28,321 nucleotides of DNA, taken from a virus. The position numbers and the translations under genes were made by a program. Position 1 is the stretch's first letter. Every line of letters starts with the position of its first letter. Where the stretch lies: the IMG/VR virus record IMGVR_UViG_3300020421_000106, positions 1-28,321 of that record; one strand, written 5' to 3'. The notes beneath the pieces are model-generated. The model saw only the letters and a list, made by a program, of their open reading frames with translations, was not told the origin of the DNA and did no database searches. Positions 1 to 5,361 of the stretch are shown here, one piece after another.

Positions 1-139
1 CGAAGCATGGGAGGAATTCAGAAAGCATAATAAGTTGACAGACGATCAACTTTATGCTCTGTGTGAAAGATCCCCAAGTGGCACATTGGATGCTATAGAC
101 AATATGGCATGGAGAAGATATCAAGATAGACTCATATAG
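1..139 (+). CDS. 3' end of an unidentified gene (5' partial)
   Basis: An open frame enters from the left edge (first full codon at base 2) and stops at TAG 137-139, leaving 45 residues ending in WRRYQDRLI. The tail is polar and charged, with a DDQLYALCERSPSGTL stretch, and looks like ordinary soluble protein. I do not recognise the family. The stop codon lies inside the terminator hairpin that follows, so this is the last gene of its transcription unit. The true start is outside the window. Confidence 0.6.
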   Translation, partial: EAWEEFRKHNKLTDDQLYALCERSPSGTLDAIDNMAWRRYQDRLI

Positions 140-170
140 AGTCTATTTTTTTTTTTTTTTTTTTTTTTTT
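127..170 (+). terminator. Rho-independent terminator with a 25-T tract
   Basis: A perfect 7-bp stem, TAGACTC (127-133) with GAGTCTA (139-145), closes a 5-nt loop (ATATA) and is followed at once by 25 consecutive T (146-170). The stem includes the stop codon of the upstream gene. The hairpin plus U-tract is textbook. The length of the homopolymer is not, and may be partly a sequencing or assembly effect. Confidence 0.85.
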
Positions 171-270
171 AGACAGGAGGAGTGACGAGCGTTGATCAAG
201 CAGCGACTTTGCTGCTACCTTCCTCTTGTTATTCTTATAATAGCAAACCACCAGAGAAAAACAACCAACT

Positions 271-294
271 TGTGCCACTTTATTAACTGGCACA
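271..294 (+). repeat. Inverted repeat TGTGCCA-N10-TGGCACA
   Basis: TGTGCCA (271-277) and TGGCACA (288-294) are perfect 7-bp arms around a 10-nt A+T-rich spacer, about 60 nt upstream of the ArdA-like start. They could be an operator bound by a dimeric regulator or an RNA hairpin. The right arm extended by two bases (286-294) recurs inverted just after the ArdA-like stop (925-933). Confidence 0.6.
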
Positions 295-327
295 TTGCAG
301 ACAGACAACCCATGAAACTGCGGTTAA

Positions 328-339
328 TATACATGTATA
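328..339 (+). promoter_or_regulatory. 12-bp perfect palindrome, candidate operator
   Basis: TATACATGTATA at 328-339 is a perfect 12-bp palindrome, 16 nt before the ArdA-like ATG. Its position fits a repressor site over the promoter or start region of that gene. That function is inference; no matching -35 element is clear upstream. Confidence 0.4.
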
Positions 340-355
340 CCAATGATTCATTCAA

Positions 356-922
356 ATGACTCAAACAACTCTTTCACTTAAGTCTTTCTTTAACGGTGAT
401 CCTCTCACACTGGAAGAGCATAAAGCATTGCCTTATCGCATTTCTACAGTAGGTAAGGACAACACTTATCAGGTGGCACGGGTTGAAAACACAGCATGGT
501 TAACAGAGGTAATAGACGACGAAGACGACTCTGAGATTTACGAGTCAGAGATAGAGTCAATAGTAGAAATGCTTATTGAAGGTGAGACTATCAGGGACAC
601 TGTTGAAAATTTCATTGATCGCTTCGGAGTATGTGAACTTGAATACTTCCAAGACTATCAGACCGCCCTTGACGAGTGGTCAGAGCATACAGTTGATGCT
701 TTCCTTGAAATCTGGGACATCTCAGATGTTGAGCATATCGGCAGTGCTTTCTATGGTCATTTTGACAGCATAGAAGAGTTTGTTGATGATTATATGGAGC
801 AGATAGGAAATGATGTTCCAAGTTGGATAGTAATCGATTACGACAGGACTTGGGACTCTGCTCTTCGCTTTGACTTCGACTTTGACGAGTCTAATGGCAT
901 TATGTGGTGTTCAAACTGGTAG
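356..922 (+). CDS. ardA: ArdA-like antirestriction protein
   Basis: ArdA proteins are acidic DNA mimics that bind and block type I restriction-modification enzymes. This 188-residue protein carries 46 D+E against 9 K+R by my count. Its C-terminal third (131-188) has the family layout as I know it: FYGHFDSIEEFVDDYMEQIG, then a PSW...IDYDRTWDS segment that aligns with the usual IDYE..ARDL region, and an aromatic ending MWCSNW. Length is typical for the family (about 165-190). The ATG at 356 is the only sensible start, since the next in-frame Met is near residue 70; no Shine-Dalgarno sequence precedes it. It sits alone between a structured leader and a G+C-rich hairpin, outside the structural operon, and its base composition is less A+T-rich than the virion genes, which fits acquisition as an accessory gene. 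Seen: composition and motif. Known: the ArdA family role. Inferred: activity here. A generic acidic phage protein is the alternative. Confidence 0.6.
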   Translation: MTQTTLSLKSFFNGDPLTLEEHKALPYRISTVGKDNTYQVARVENTAWLTEVIDDEDDSEIYESEIESIVEMLIEGETIRDTVENFIDRFGVCELEYFQDYQTALDEWSEHTVDAFLEIWDISDVEHIGSAFYGHFDSIEEFVDDYMEQIGNDVPSWIVIDYDRTWDSALRFDFDFDESNGIMWCSNW

Positions 923-934
923 TATGTGCCAGTC

Positions 935-956
935 GGGGAAGTGTCCACTCTTCCCC
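935..956 (+). terminator. G+C-rich hairpin after the ArdA-like gene
   Basis: GGGGAAG (935-941) pairs perfectly with CTTCCCC (950-956) around an 8-nt loop, 12 nt after the stop. The following sequence is only moderately T-rich (CATTTTGTCCTTTATT), so this may be a weak terminator or a 3'-end stabilising hairpin. Confidence 0.55.
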
Positions 957-985
957 CATTTTGTCCTTTATTCCCATTATAATAA

Positions 986-1246
986 GTGAGTAACAAACAA
1001 AAACACTCTATGCTATCAGCAACCCGTAAAGGCAGAGCAATGGGAAACCTTTCACAGATAGACAGACCACAGGCGACTAAATGCGTTAGCGGTGGCGGTG
1101 CTGGCAATCGTGGCGGTTTTACCATGACCAGAGTTACAGGGTTAGGAGCAAAAATGGTTGACGACCTACCAACAGTATTAGTTCGTGCCAAGGCACAGTA
1201 CAGAGCAGACCGCATTGCCATGATCAGGGAGGGCAGTGCCACTTAA
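986..1246 (+). CDS. Unidentified small basic protein
   Basis: An open frame of 86 codons runs from GTG 986 to TAA 1244-1246. In-frame ATGs at 1010 and 1040 would give 78 and 68 residues; only the 1040 start has a faint purine stretch (AAAGG) at suitable spacing, so the start is unsure. The predicted protein is basic and glycine-rich in the middle (VSGGGAGNRGGF), with a helix-prone C-terminus (VRAKAQYRADRIAMIREGSAT). I do not recognise it. Its G+C is visibly higher than that of the late genes. It lies between two strong hairpins (935-956 and 1265-1290), which raises the alternative that the stretch is mostly noncoding. The antisense frame 1242-838 is longer (134 codons) but runs through both neighbouring genes and has no coding character. 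Confidence 0.45.
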   Translation: MSNKQKHSMLSATRKGRAMGNLSQIDRPQATKCVSGGGAGNRGGFTMTRVTGLGAKMVDDLPTVLVRAKAQYRADRIAMIREGSAT

Positions 1247-1451
1247 GCAATTGGTTCGTATATCGGCAGTGGGGGTCCGTCGCCCCCGCCCGTTATAAAA
1301 ACCGATAGAGACCCTAACCTACAAAGTGTTACGGAAGCGAGAACAATGTCTTAAGCAATCCAAATTTTTTTTTCGCTGTTAAAAAATCCCCACAGGGTTG
1401 ACTTGCTAATAATTCAAAAGTGATATATAATGGAAAATCATAATCCACAGT
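1247..1451 (+). other. Intergenic stretch with a strong hairpin
   Basis: No gene is visible here. A hairpin of GGC (1265-1267) plus GGGGG (1271-1275) pairs with CCCCC (1283-1287) plus GCC (1288-1290), with a 3-nt bulge (1268-1270) and a 7-nt loop. Alternatively, an enclosing helix of TATCGG (1261-1266) with CCGATA (1302-1307) can form and shares 1265-1266 with the inner stem. No U-tract follows the hairpin, so it is not a simple terminator. A 9-T run lies near 1364-1373 without a clear stem before it. The early-type promoter at 1398 follows. Confidence 0.5.
1398..1431 (+). promoter_or_regulatory. Sigma70-like promoter, imperfect spacing
   Basis: TTGACT (1398-1403) is followed by the A+T-rich string TGATATATAAT (1421-1431). 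An exact TATAAT (1426-1431) lies 22 bp from the -35, which is too far. GATATA (1422-1427) at 18 bp is a usable but poor -10. The same TTGACTT heptamer opens the well-spaced promoter at 1799. This fits a host-RNA-polymerase (early) promoter for the gene at 1452. Confidence 0.45.
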
Positions 1452-1619
1452 ATGCAAAAAAATATCCCAGATCAAAAACGCCCCATAGAAGTTGATACAG
1501 TAACAGGAGAATATCTTATAAGATTACCAGAATGGGTCGTTAATGACCAAGGTTGGTATGAAGATACAGAAGTAACTTTTAAAACAGATGGCGATGAACT
1601 TATCATTACAGAAGACTAG
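1452..1619 (+). CDS. AbrB/MazE-like short protein
   Basis: This 55-residue protein (ATG 1452, TAG 1617-1619) has the look of a swapped-hairpin AbrB/MazE-type fold: GEYLIRLPEWVVNDQGWYED, then EVTFKTDGDELIITED. The order is a strand, a loop with LP.W, and a W-x-(D/G)-x-x-V-x-(F/I) strand ending in a short hydrophobic strand (ELIIT). In that family such proteins are DNA-binding regulators or antitoxins, but no toxin gene is evident next to it, so I infer only the fold. It lies downstream of an early-type promoter and overlaps the next gene. No Shine-Dalgarno sequence is visible. It is too short for firm assignment; a generic acidic phage hypothetical is the alternative. Confidence 0.6.
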   Translation: MQKNIPDQKRPIEVDTVTGEYLIRLPEWVVNDQGWYEDTEVTFKTDGDELIITED

Positions 1620-1776
1620 TACGTATCACATATACCTAAGAGGAGAGTGTCTCTTCAAGGATTTGAATGATTATGAGTTTAAGTTAATATGGGGAAGAAT
1701 ATATCAATCATACTTTAAGGATGAGTTATCATACGAAGAATTTGAACAAGAGAATATGATAGACGCATCATACTGA
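1588..1776 (+). CDS. Small hypothetical protein (YLRGECLFKDL type)
   Basis: This is a 62-codon gene ending at TGA 1774-1776. It overlaps the preceding gene by 32 nt from the ATG at 1588, or by 26 nt from the ATG at 1594; neither start has a Shine-Dalgarno sequence. The protein has a conserved-looking pattern of strand plus helix: YHIYLRGECLFKDLNDYEF, then IWGRIYQSYFKDELSYEEFE. Short proteins with a leading beta strand, a (C/L)xFKDLxxxEF turn and a DELSYEE tail are, as I recall, common hypothetical proteins in T4-like cyanophages. The function is unknown. It probably shares the transcript of the upstream gene through translational coupling. Confidence 0.6.
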   Translation: MAMNLSLQKTSTYHIYLRGECLFKDLNDYEFKLIWGRIYQSYFKDELSYEEFEQENMIDASY

Positions 1777-1798
1777 TAACCCTACCTATAAAATGTAG

Positions 1799-1827
1799 TT
1801 GACTTACCATACATAATGGGATATAAT
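1799..1827 (+). promoter_or_regulatory. Strong sigma70-type (early) promoter
   Basis: TTGACT (1799-1804) and a perfect TATAAT (1822-1827) are separated by exactly 17 bp, so initiation is expected near 1834. The 5' leader holds an 8-bp palindrome, CTACGTAG (1840-1847), right before the glycosyltransferase ATG at 1853; it could be an operator. T4-like phages use host-type promoters for early genes. Confidence 0.8.
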
Positions 1828-1852
1828 ATATGGTATAAACTACGTAGGTTTA

Positions 1853-2608
1853 ATGACTAAAGGATTTACAGTTAAGGCAAAATCCCCCACGGTTGCTAAA
1901 GAACCAGAATGGGATTACGCTAAGGCTAAGGAGATAGTAAAAGGTAAAACAATTGTATTCTGTTTACCTGGTAGAAACGTCTCATATACATTTTTGAAAA
2001 GTTTTGTACAGTTATGCTTTGATCTTGTCCAAGCACAGGCTTCGATACAGATCTCCCAAGATTATTCGTCAATGGTTAACTTCGCACGGTGTAAGTGTTT
2101 AGGTGCTAATGTTCTAAGAGGACCTGATCAAATGCCTTGGGATGGTAAGTTACCATATGATTGGCAATTATGGATTGATTCAGATATCGTTTATAATACA
2201 GAGAAGTTCTGGCAGTTAGTTCTTATGGAACAGGATATTGCTGCTGGTTGGTACATGACAGAGGATGGTAAGACTACTTCAGTTGCTCACTGGTTAGAGG
2301 AGGATGACTTCCGTACCAATGGTGGAGTGATGAACCATGAGACAGGAGATAGTATAGGTAAGCGTAAGAAGCCATTTACAGTTGATTACACTGGTTTTGG
2401 TTGGTTACTTATCAAGAACGGTGTCTTTGAACATAAAGAAATGCCTTATCCTTGGTTCGCTCCTAAGATGCAAGTCTTTGAGAGTGGCGAGGTTCAGGAC
2501 ATGTGTGGCGAAGATGTCTCATTCTGCTTAGATGCAAAGGAGGCAGGTTTCGAGATCTGGTGCGATCCTCGCATTCGTGTAGGACATGAAAAGACAAGGG
2601 TAATCTAA
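1853..2608 (+). CDS. GT-A type glycosyltransferase (GT2-like)
   Basis: This 251-residue protein has a GT-A layout. A first strand (TIVFCLPGR, 33-41) is followed by a helix. Then comes QLWIDSDIVY with the D-S-D motif at 109-111, the DxD that binds the metal and nucleotide-sugar. The C-terminal acceptor-side motif is CGEDVSFCLDAKEAGFEIW (from 218, ED 220-221), with a late H245 in RVGHEK. These are hallmarks of inverting GT2-like enzymes that move a sugar from a nucleotide-sugar. The acceptor could be virion protein, DNA or a host glycan, and the sequence does not say which. There is no signal peptide or membrane segment, so it should act in the cytoplasm. It is the first gene after a strong early-type promoter, and the next gene starts at the very next base. 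Its early-type promoter, unlike the late motifs that follow, suggests expression before virion assembly. Confidence 0.75.
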   Translation: MTKGFTVKAKSPTVAKEPEWDYAKAKEIVKGKTIVFCLPGRNVSYTFLKSFVQLCFDLVQAQASIQISQDYSSMVNFARCKCLGANVLRGPDQMPWDGKLPYDWQLWIDSDIVYNTEKFWQLVLMEQDIAAGWYMTEDGKTTSVAHWLEEDDFRTNGGVMNHETGDSIGKRKKPFTVDYTGFGWLLIKNGVFEHKEMPYPWFAPKMQVFESGEVQDMCGEDVSFCLDAKEAGFEIWCDPRIRVGHEKTRVI

Positions 2609-2773
2609 GTGACTCGTTATAATATTCTAATTGATAGTAAGGTTGCTTACAAGGATCTCTCTCAAGATGAGTATTTTGCGACAATGGAGGATTTGGCACA
2701 AGAGTTTTATGATACTGGAGTGCCTCATCCAAAAAATATACTAACTGAATTTATTGAAGAATGGCAAAGGTAA
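2609..2773 (+). CDS. Small acidic hypothetical protein
   Basis: GTG 2609 directly follows the glycosyltransferase stop (TAA 2606-2608), and the frame ends at TAA 2771-2773, giving 54 residues. The protein begins TRYNILIDSKVAYKDLSQDE and continues with an acidic helix (MEDLAQEFYDTG) and a second helix (ILTEFIEEWQR). It shares the plan of a strand, KDL, then an acidic helix with the protein at 1588-1776, which may be a distant paralogue. I recall such proteins as hypotheticals beside gene 25 in cyanophages; no function is known to me. It was found from the frame itself, since it begins with GTG. It overlaps the next gene by 13 nt, which indicates co-translation. Confidence 0.7.
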   Translation: MTRYNILIDSKVAYKDLSQDEYFATMEDLAQEFYDTGVPHPKNILTEFIEEWQR

Positions 2774-2913
2774 AAGGTGGTGGCGGTCTCTTAGGAGGAG
2801 ACTACATACAGGCAACCCCGAAAAAGTCTCGACAAGGAACGGGCAAACATACAAAATATGCGGCATCATCCCGTAACTCGGCTCGTAAGAGGTATAGAGG
2901 ACAGGGTAGATAG
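2761..2913 (+). CDS. Small Gly/Arg/Lys-rich basic protein
   Basis: ATG 2761 to TAG 2911-2913 encodes 50 residues. The N-terminus is glycine-rich (MAKVKGGGGLLGGDYIQATP) and the C-terminus is highly basic and disordered-looking (SSRNSARKRYRGQGR). An internal GGAGGAG (2795-2801) is not in a start context. The composition suggests nucleic-acid or anionic-surface binding, but that is inference. I recall near-identical short basic proteins immediately upstream of gp25 in marine T4-like phages. It overlaps the preceding gene by 13 nt and is the last gene before a terminator, so it closes the early-type operon that starts at 1799. Confidence 0.7.
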   Translation: MAKVKGGGGLLGGDYIQATPKKSRQGTGKHTKYAASSRNSARKRYRGQGR

Positions 2914-2918
2914 AATAG

Positions 2919-2943
2919 AAAGACTCCTTCGGGGGTCTTTTTT
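2919..2943 (+). terminator. UUCG-loop Rho-independent terminator
   Basis: AAGACTCC pairs with GGGGTCTT (one G-U pair) around a TTCG tetraloop (2928-2931), followed by an uninterrupted T run to 2943. It separates the early-type operon from the late structural unit, whose promoter motif begins 11 nt further on. Confidence 0.93.
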
Positions 2944-2953
2944 AATGAATAGA

Positions 2954-2961
2954 CATAAATA
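2954..2961 (+). promoter_or_regulatory. T4-like late promoter motif before gp25
   Basis: CATAAATA matches the T4 late -10 element TATAAATA at 7 of 8 positions. It lies 34 nt upstream of the gp25 ATG and directly after a terminator. T4 late promoters are read by host RNA polymerase carrying the phage sigma gp55. An AGAGGA (2965-2970) downstream is too far from the ATG to be a normal ribosome binding site. Confidence 0.65.
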
Positions 2962-2987
2962 ACCAGAGGAAAGTATATCTACTCTGA

Positions 2988-3395
2988 ATGCCAATACAGA
3001 ATGTAAGGCGATCACAAGGATTTAAGGACATTAGTTTTTCCTTTTTACCTCATCCTGTGACCAAGGATTTACCAATATTGAAGAATGAACGTGCGATTGT
3101 TCGTGCCGTTCGCAATTTGGTAGAGACGATTCCTACTGAACGCTTCTTTGACTCTATGATAGGGTCTGAAGTACGTGGACTACTCTTTGAGAACTATACA
3201 GCACCCATTGCGATAGCAATTGAAGACCAGATTATTACTACAATTAAGAATCATGAGCCTAGAGTAGAGAATGTAGCAGTTGATCTTAATGCTCTACCTG
3301 ATGATAATAGTCTAGAGGTTACTGTTTTCTTTGATATTGTAGGTTTAGATGTACCTCGCCAAGCATTTACGTTCATATTAGAACCAACCAGATAA
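2988..3395 (+). CDS. gp25: Baseplate wedge subunit gp25
   Basis: This 135-residue protein is a close length match to T4 gp25 (about 132). gp25 is the conserved small wedge protein that sits between the inner baseplate and gp6, and it is shared by contractile injection systems. The family core is visible: LKNERAIVRAVRNLVETIPT (31-50) followed by MIGSEVRGLLFE, with the E-V-R (61-63) at the position of the family's conserved EPR signature. A helix-strand C-terminal domain then ends in PRQAFTFILEP. The ATG at 2988 gives the usual short N-terminus. The gene is first in the late unit, with gp6, its direct partner in the T4 wedge, 4 nt downstream. Confidence 0.93.
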   Translation: MPIQNVRRSQGFKDISFSFLPHPVTKDLPILKNERAIVRAVRNLVETIPTERFFDSMIGSEVRGLLFENYTAPIAIAIEDQIITTIKNHEPRVENVAVDLNALPDDNSLEVTVFFDIVGLDVPRQAFTFILEPTR

Positions 3396-3399
3396 AATA

Positions 3400-5361
3400 A
3401 TGCCAATCACACAATTTACTAGTCTAGATTTTGATCAGATTAAGGCACAGATAAAGGATTATCTTGCTGCTAACTCGAATTTTACTGATTTTGACTTTGA
3501 AGGATCCAACTTTGCGATTCTGATTGATACTTTAGCGTACAATACCTATATTAATGCCTTTAATGCCAACCTAGTTGCGAATGAAGCGTTCCTAGACTCT
3601 GCTACATTACGTGAAAATGTAGTTTCTTTGGCACGAAACATTGGATATGTACCTAGATCTAAGACTGCTGCCAAGGCATCTATTACTTTTAGTGTAGAAA
3701 TCGATGATGCGGCAGGTGCTGTACCATTTGTATCATTAAAACCTGGTTTAATAGCGGTTGGTAACGCAAATGACACCACATATCGCTTCTCTATACCCGA
3801 ATCTATCTCTGCAATCGTTGAAAATGTCATAAATGCCGATGGTAGCGTCAGTAGAGTTGCTACTTTTGGTACTCAGACCAATCCTATCAGTGTTTTTCAA
3901 GGATCTTTGGTCGAAAGTAAGTTTTTGGCAATGACAAATCAAGATCAACGCTTTATTTTAGGAAATTCAAGCATTGATAGCTCCACAATCGTTGTTTTTG
4001 TTGGTCAACAGAATACAACTGGGTTAGGACGACAATTTAAAAAGATCGATAACATACTAAATTTAAACAAAGATTCGGAGATTTTCTTAGTTCAAGAGAT
4101 TCAAGACGAAAATTTTGAAATTATATTCGGTGATGGGTACTTTGGTAAGGCATTAGAGAATAATGACAGCATTACTGCAAGATATATCGTAACAGATGGT
4201 GCGGATGGTAATGGTGCTAGAACATTTGATTTCCAAGGAACGATCATTGATCAGAATGGAACAGTTAAAATACCAAAGAAAACTGTAAATATTACTACTG
4301 TTCAGGGTGCTATAAATGGGTCTGAGATAGAGAATCTTAACTCCATTAAGTATTTGGCTCCTAGAACGTATTCGGCACAATACAGGGCGGTTACACCAAG
4401 GGATTATGAGGCAATCATATCACAAATCTATCCCCAAACAGAGTCTGTAGCAGTGGTTGGTGGTGAAGAAATGGATCCACCTCAATTTGGTACTGTTAGG
4501 ATCAGCATTAAACCAAAAAATGGTACTTATGTGTCTGATTTTGACAAGCAGATGATCAAAAGTAAGTTAAAGAGTTACGCTATTGCTGGTATTAATTCTA
4601 AAATTGTTGATCTAAAGGTTCTATATGTGGAGATTGACTCAACAGTATACTATAACACATCACAAATTGATACTCCAGATGCATTAAAGAGTAAAATTAC
4701 TAGTGCTTTAACCACTTATGCCGATACTGTTGATATTAATAAGTTTGGTGGAAGGTTTAAGTACAGTAAGACCTCTCAATTAATCGATAGGGTTCATAAT
4801 GGTATTACATCTAATATTACTAAAGTAAAGATTAGACGGGATTTAAAGGCACTTGTAGACCAATCTGCTCAGTATGAGCTATGTTTTGGTAATAGATTCC
4901 ATATTAATCAACAGGGTGCTAACATTAAGAGTACTGGATTTATGATTAATGGTTATGATAAAGTTGTTTATATAACTGATGTTCCCAATAAAGATGAGAA
5001 TGGAAACCTAGATGGTTCAATGAAAGGTAATTTAGGTCTAGTTTCTAGAGACGCAAACAGTGTTTTTAACATTGTAGGTAAATCTGTAGGAACAGTTGAC
5101 TATAAGAAAGGTGAAATTCTCTTAAATACCATTCATATCACATCAACGGTTTCTGCTAATGACATTGTTGAGATTCAGGCATTCCCTGATTCAAATGATA
5201 TTATTGGATTGAAGGATCTATACCTTAGTTTTGATGTTTCTAATAGTAAGATAAATATGGTTAAGGATGTAATTGCTTCAGGCGAAGATGTATCAGGAAT
5301 TGTATTTTCACGAGATTATTATACTTCAAGTTATTCAAACGGGGAACTAGAGAGAAAATAA
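3400..5361 (+). CDS. gp6: Baseplate wedge subunit gp6
   Basis: At 653 residues this is almost the length of T4 gp6 (660), the dimeric wedge protein that forms the continuous ring holding the baseplate together. The N-terminal region has the family's look: DFDFEGSNFAILIDTLAYNT, then a helix ending in LARNIGYVPRSKTAAKA (about 83-99). The middle holds the TPRDYEAIISQIYP segment (near 337-350), characteristic of the J-like core of gp6 proteins. A beta-strand-rich C-terminal extension follows. It starts 4 nt after gp25, and its stop codon abuts the next ATG. Gene order and length make the assignment firm. In T4, two gp6 chains bind one gp7, and here the next gene occupies the gp7 position. Confidence 0.93.
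   Translation: MPITQFTSLDFDQIKAQIKDYLAANSNFTDFDFEGSNFAILIDTLAYNTYINAFNANLVANEAFLDSATLRENVVSLARNIGYVPRSKTAAKASITFSVEIDDAAGAVPFVSLKPGLIAVGNANDTTYRFSIPESISAIVENVINADGSVSRVATFGTQTNPISVFQGSLVESKFLAMTNQDQRFILGNSSIDSSTIVVFVGQQNTTGLGRQFKKIDNILNLNKDSEIFLVQEIQDENFEIIFGDGYFGKALENNDSITARYIVTDGADGNGARTFDFQGTIIDQNGTVKIPKKTVNITTVQGAINGSEIENLNSIKYLAPRTYSAQYRAVTPRDYEAIISQIYPQTESVAVVGGEEMDPPQFGTVRISIKPKNGTYVSDFDKQMIKSKLKSYAIAGINSKIVDLKVLYVEIDSTVYYNTSQIDTPDALKSKITSALTTYADTVDINKFGGRFKYSKTSQLIDRVHNGITSNITKVKIRRDLKALVDQSAQYELCFGNRFHINQQGANIKSTGFMINGYDKVVYITDVPNKDENGNLDGSMKGNLGLVSRDANSVFNIVGKSVGTVDYKKGEILLNTIHITSTVSANDIVEIQAFPDSNDIIGLKDLYLSFDVSNSKINMVKDVIASGEDVSGIVFSRDYYTSSYSNGELERK

Larger units (their letters stand above)
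171..355 (+). promoter_or_regulatory. Structured 5' leader upstream of the ArdA-like gene
   Basis: This stretch has no recognisable conserved gene. It holds AGGAGG (175-180), the only near-perfect Shine-Dalgarno sequence I noticed in the window. A 6-bp hairpin follows, AGCAGC (199-204) with GCTGCT (211-216). CTTCCT (219-224) could pair with the AGGAGG across that hairpin and hide it. Two short frames begin near the AGGAGG: GTG 182 to TAA 286 (34 codons; start only 1 nt away, too close) and TTG 192 to TGA 359 (55 codons; 11 nt away). The stop of the second overlaps the ArdA-like start as ATGA. Whether either is translated is undecided. The region could equally be a regulatory RNA leader. Confidence 0.4.

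Noticed and set aside
312-359. 15-codon leader peptide from ATG 312
   Set aside because: It has no ribosome binding site. It lies in the same frame as the longer TTG frame discussed in the findings and is too short to support alone.
978-983. TATAAT before the ORF at 986
   Set aside because: No -35 lies at acceptable spacing (TTGTCC at 961 leaves only 11 bp), so it is not reported as a promoter.
838-1242. 134-codon frame on the minus strand
   Set aside because: It runs antisense across the end of the ArdA-like gene, the hairpin and the small basic ORF, has no ribosome binding site, and its product shows no family features.
1364-1373. 9-T run as a terminator
   Set aside because: I found no convincing stem immediately upstream.
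1785-1794. CCTATAAAAT as a late promoter
   Set aside because: It departs from TATAAATA at the critical end, lies next to a much better sigma70 promoter, and is not upstream of a structural gene.
2463-2732. 89-codon minus-strand frame
   Set aside because: It is a shadow of the glycosyltransferase C-terminus and the next small gene, both of which have clear coding patterns on the + strand.
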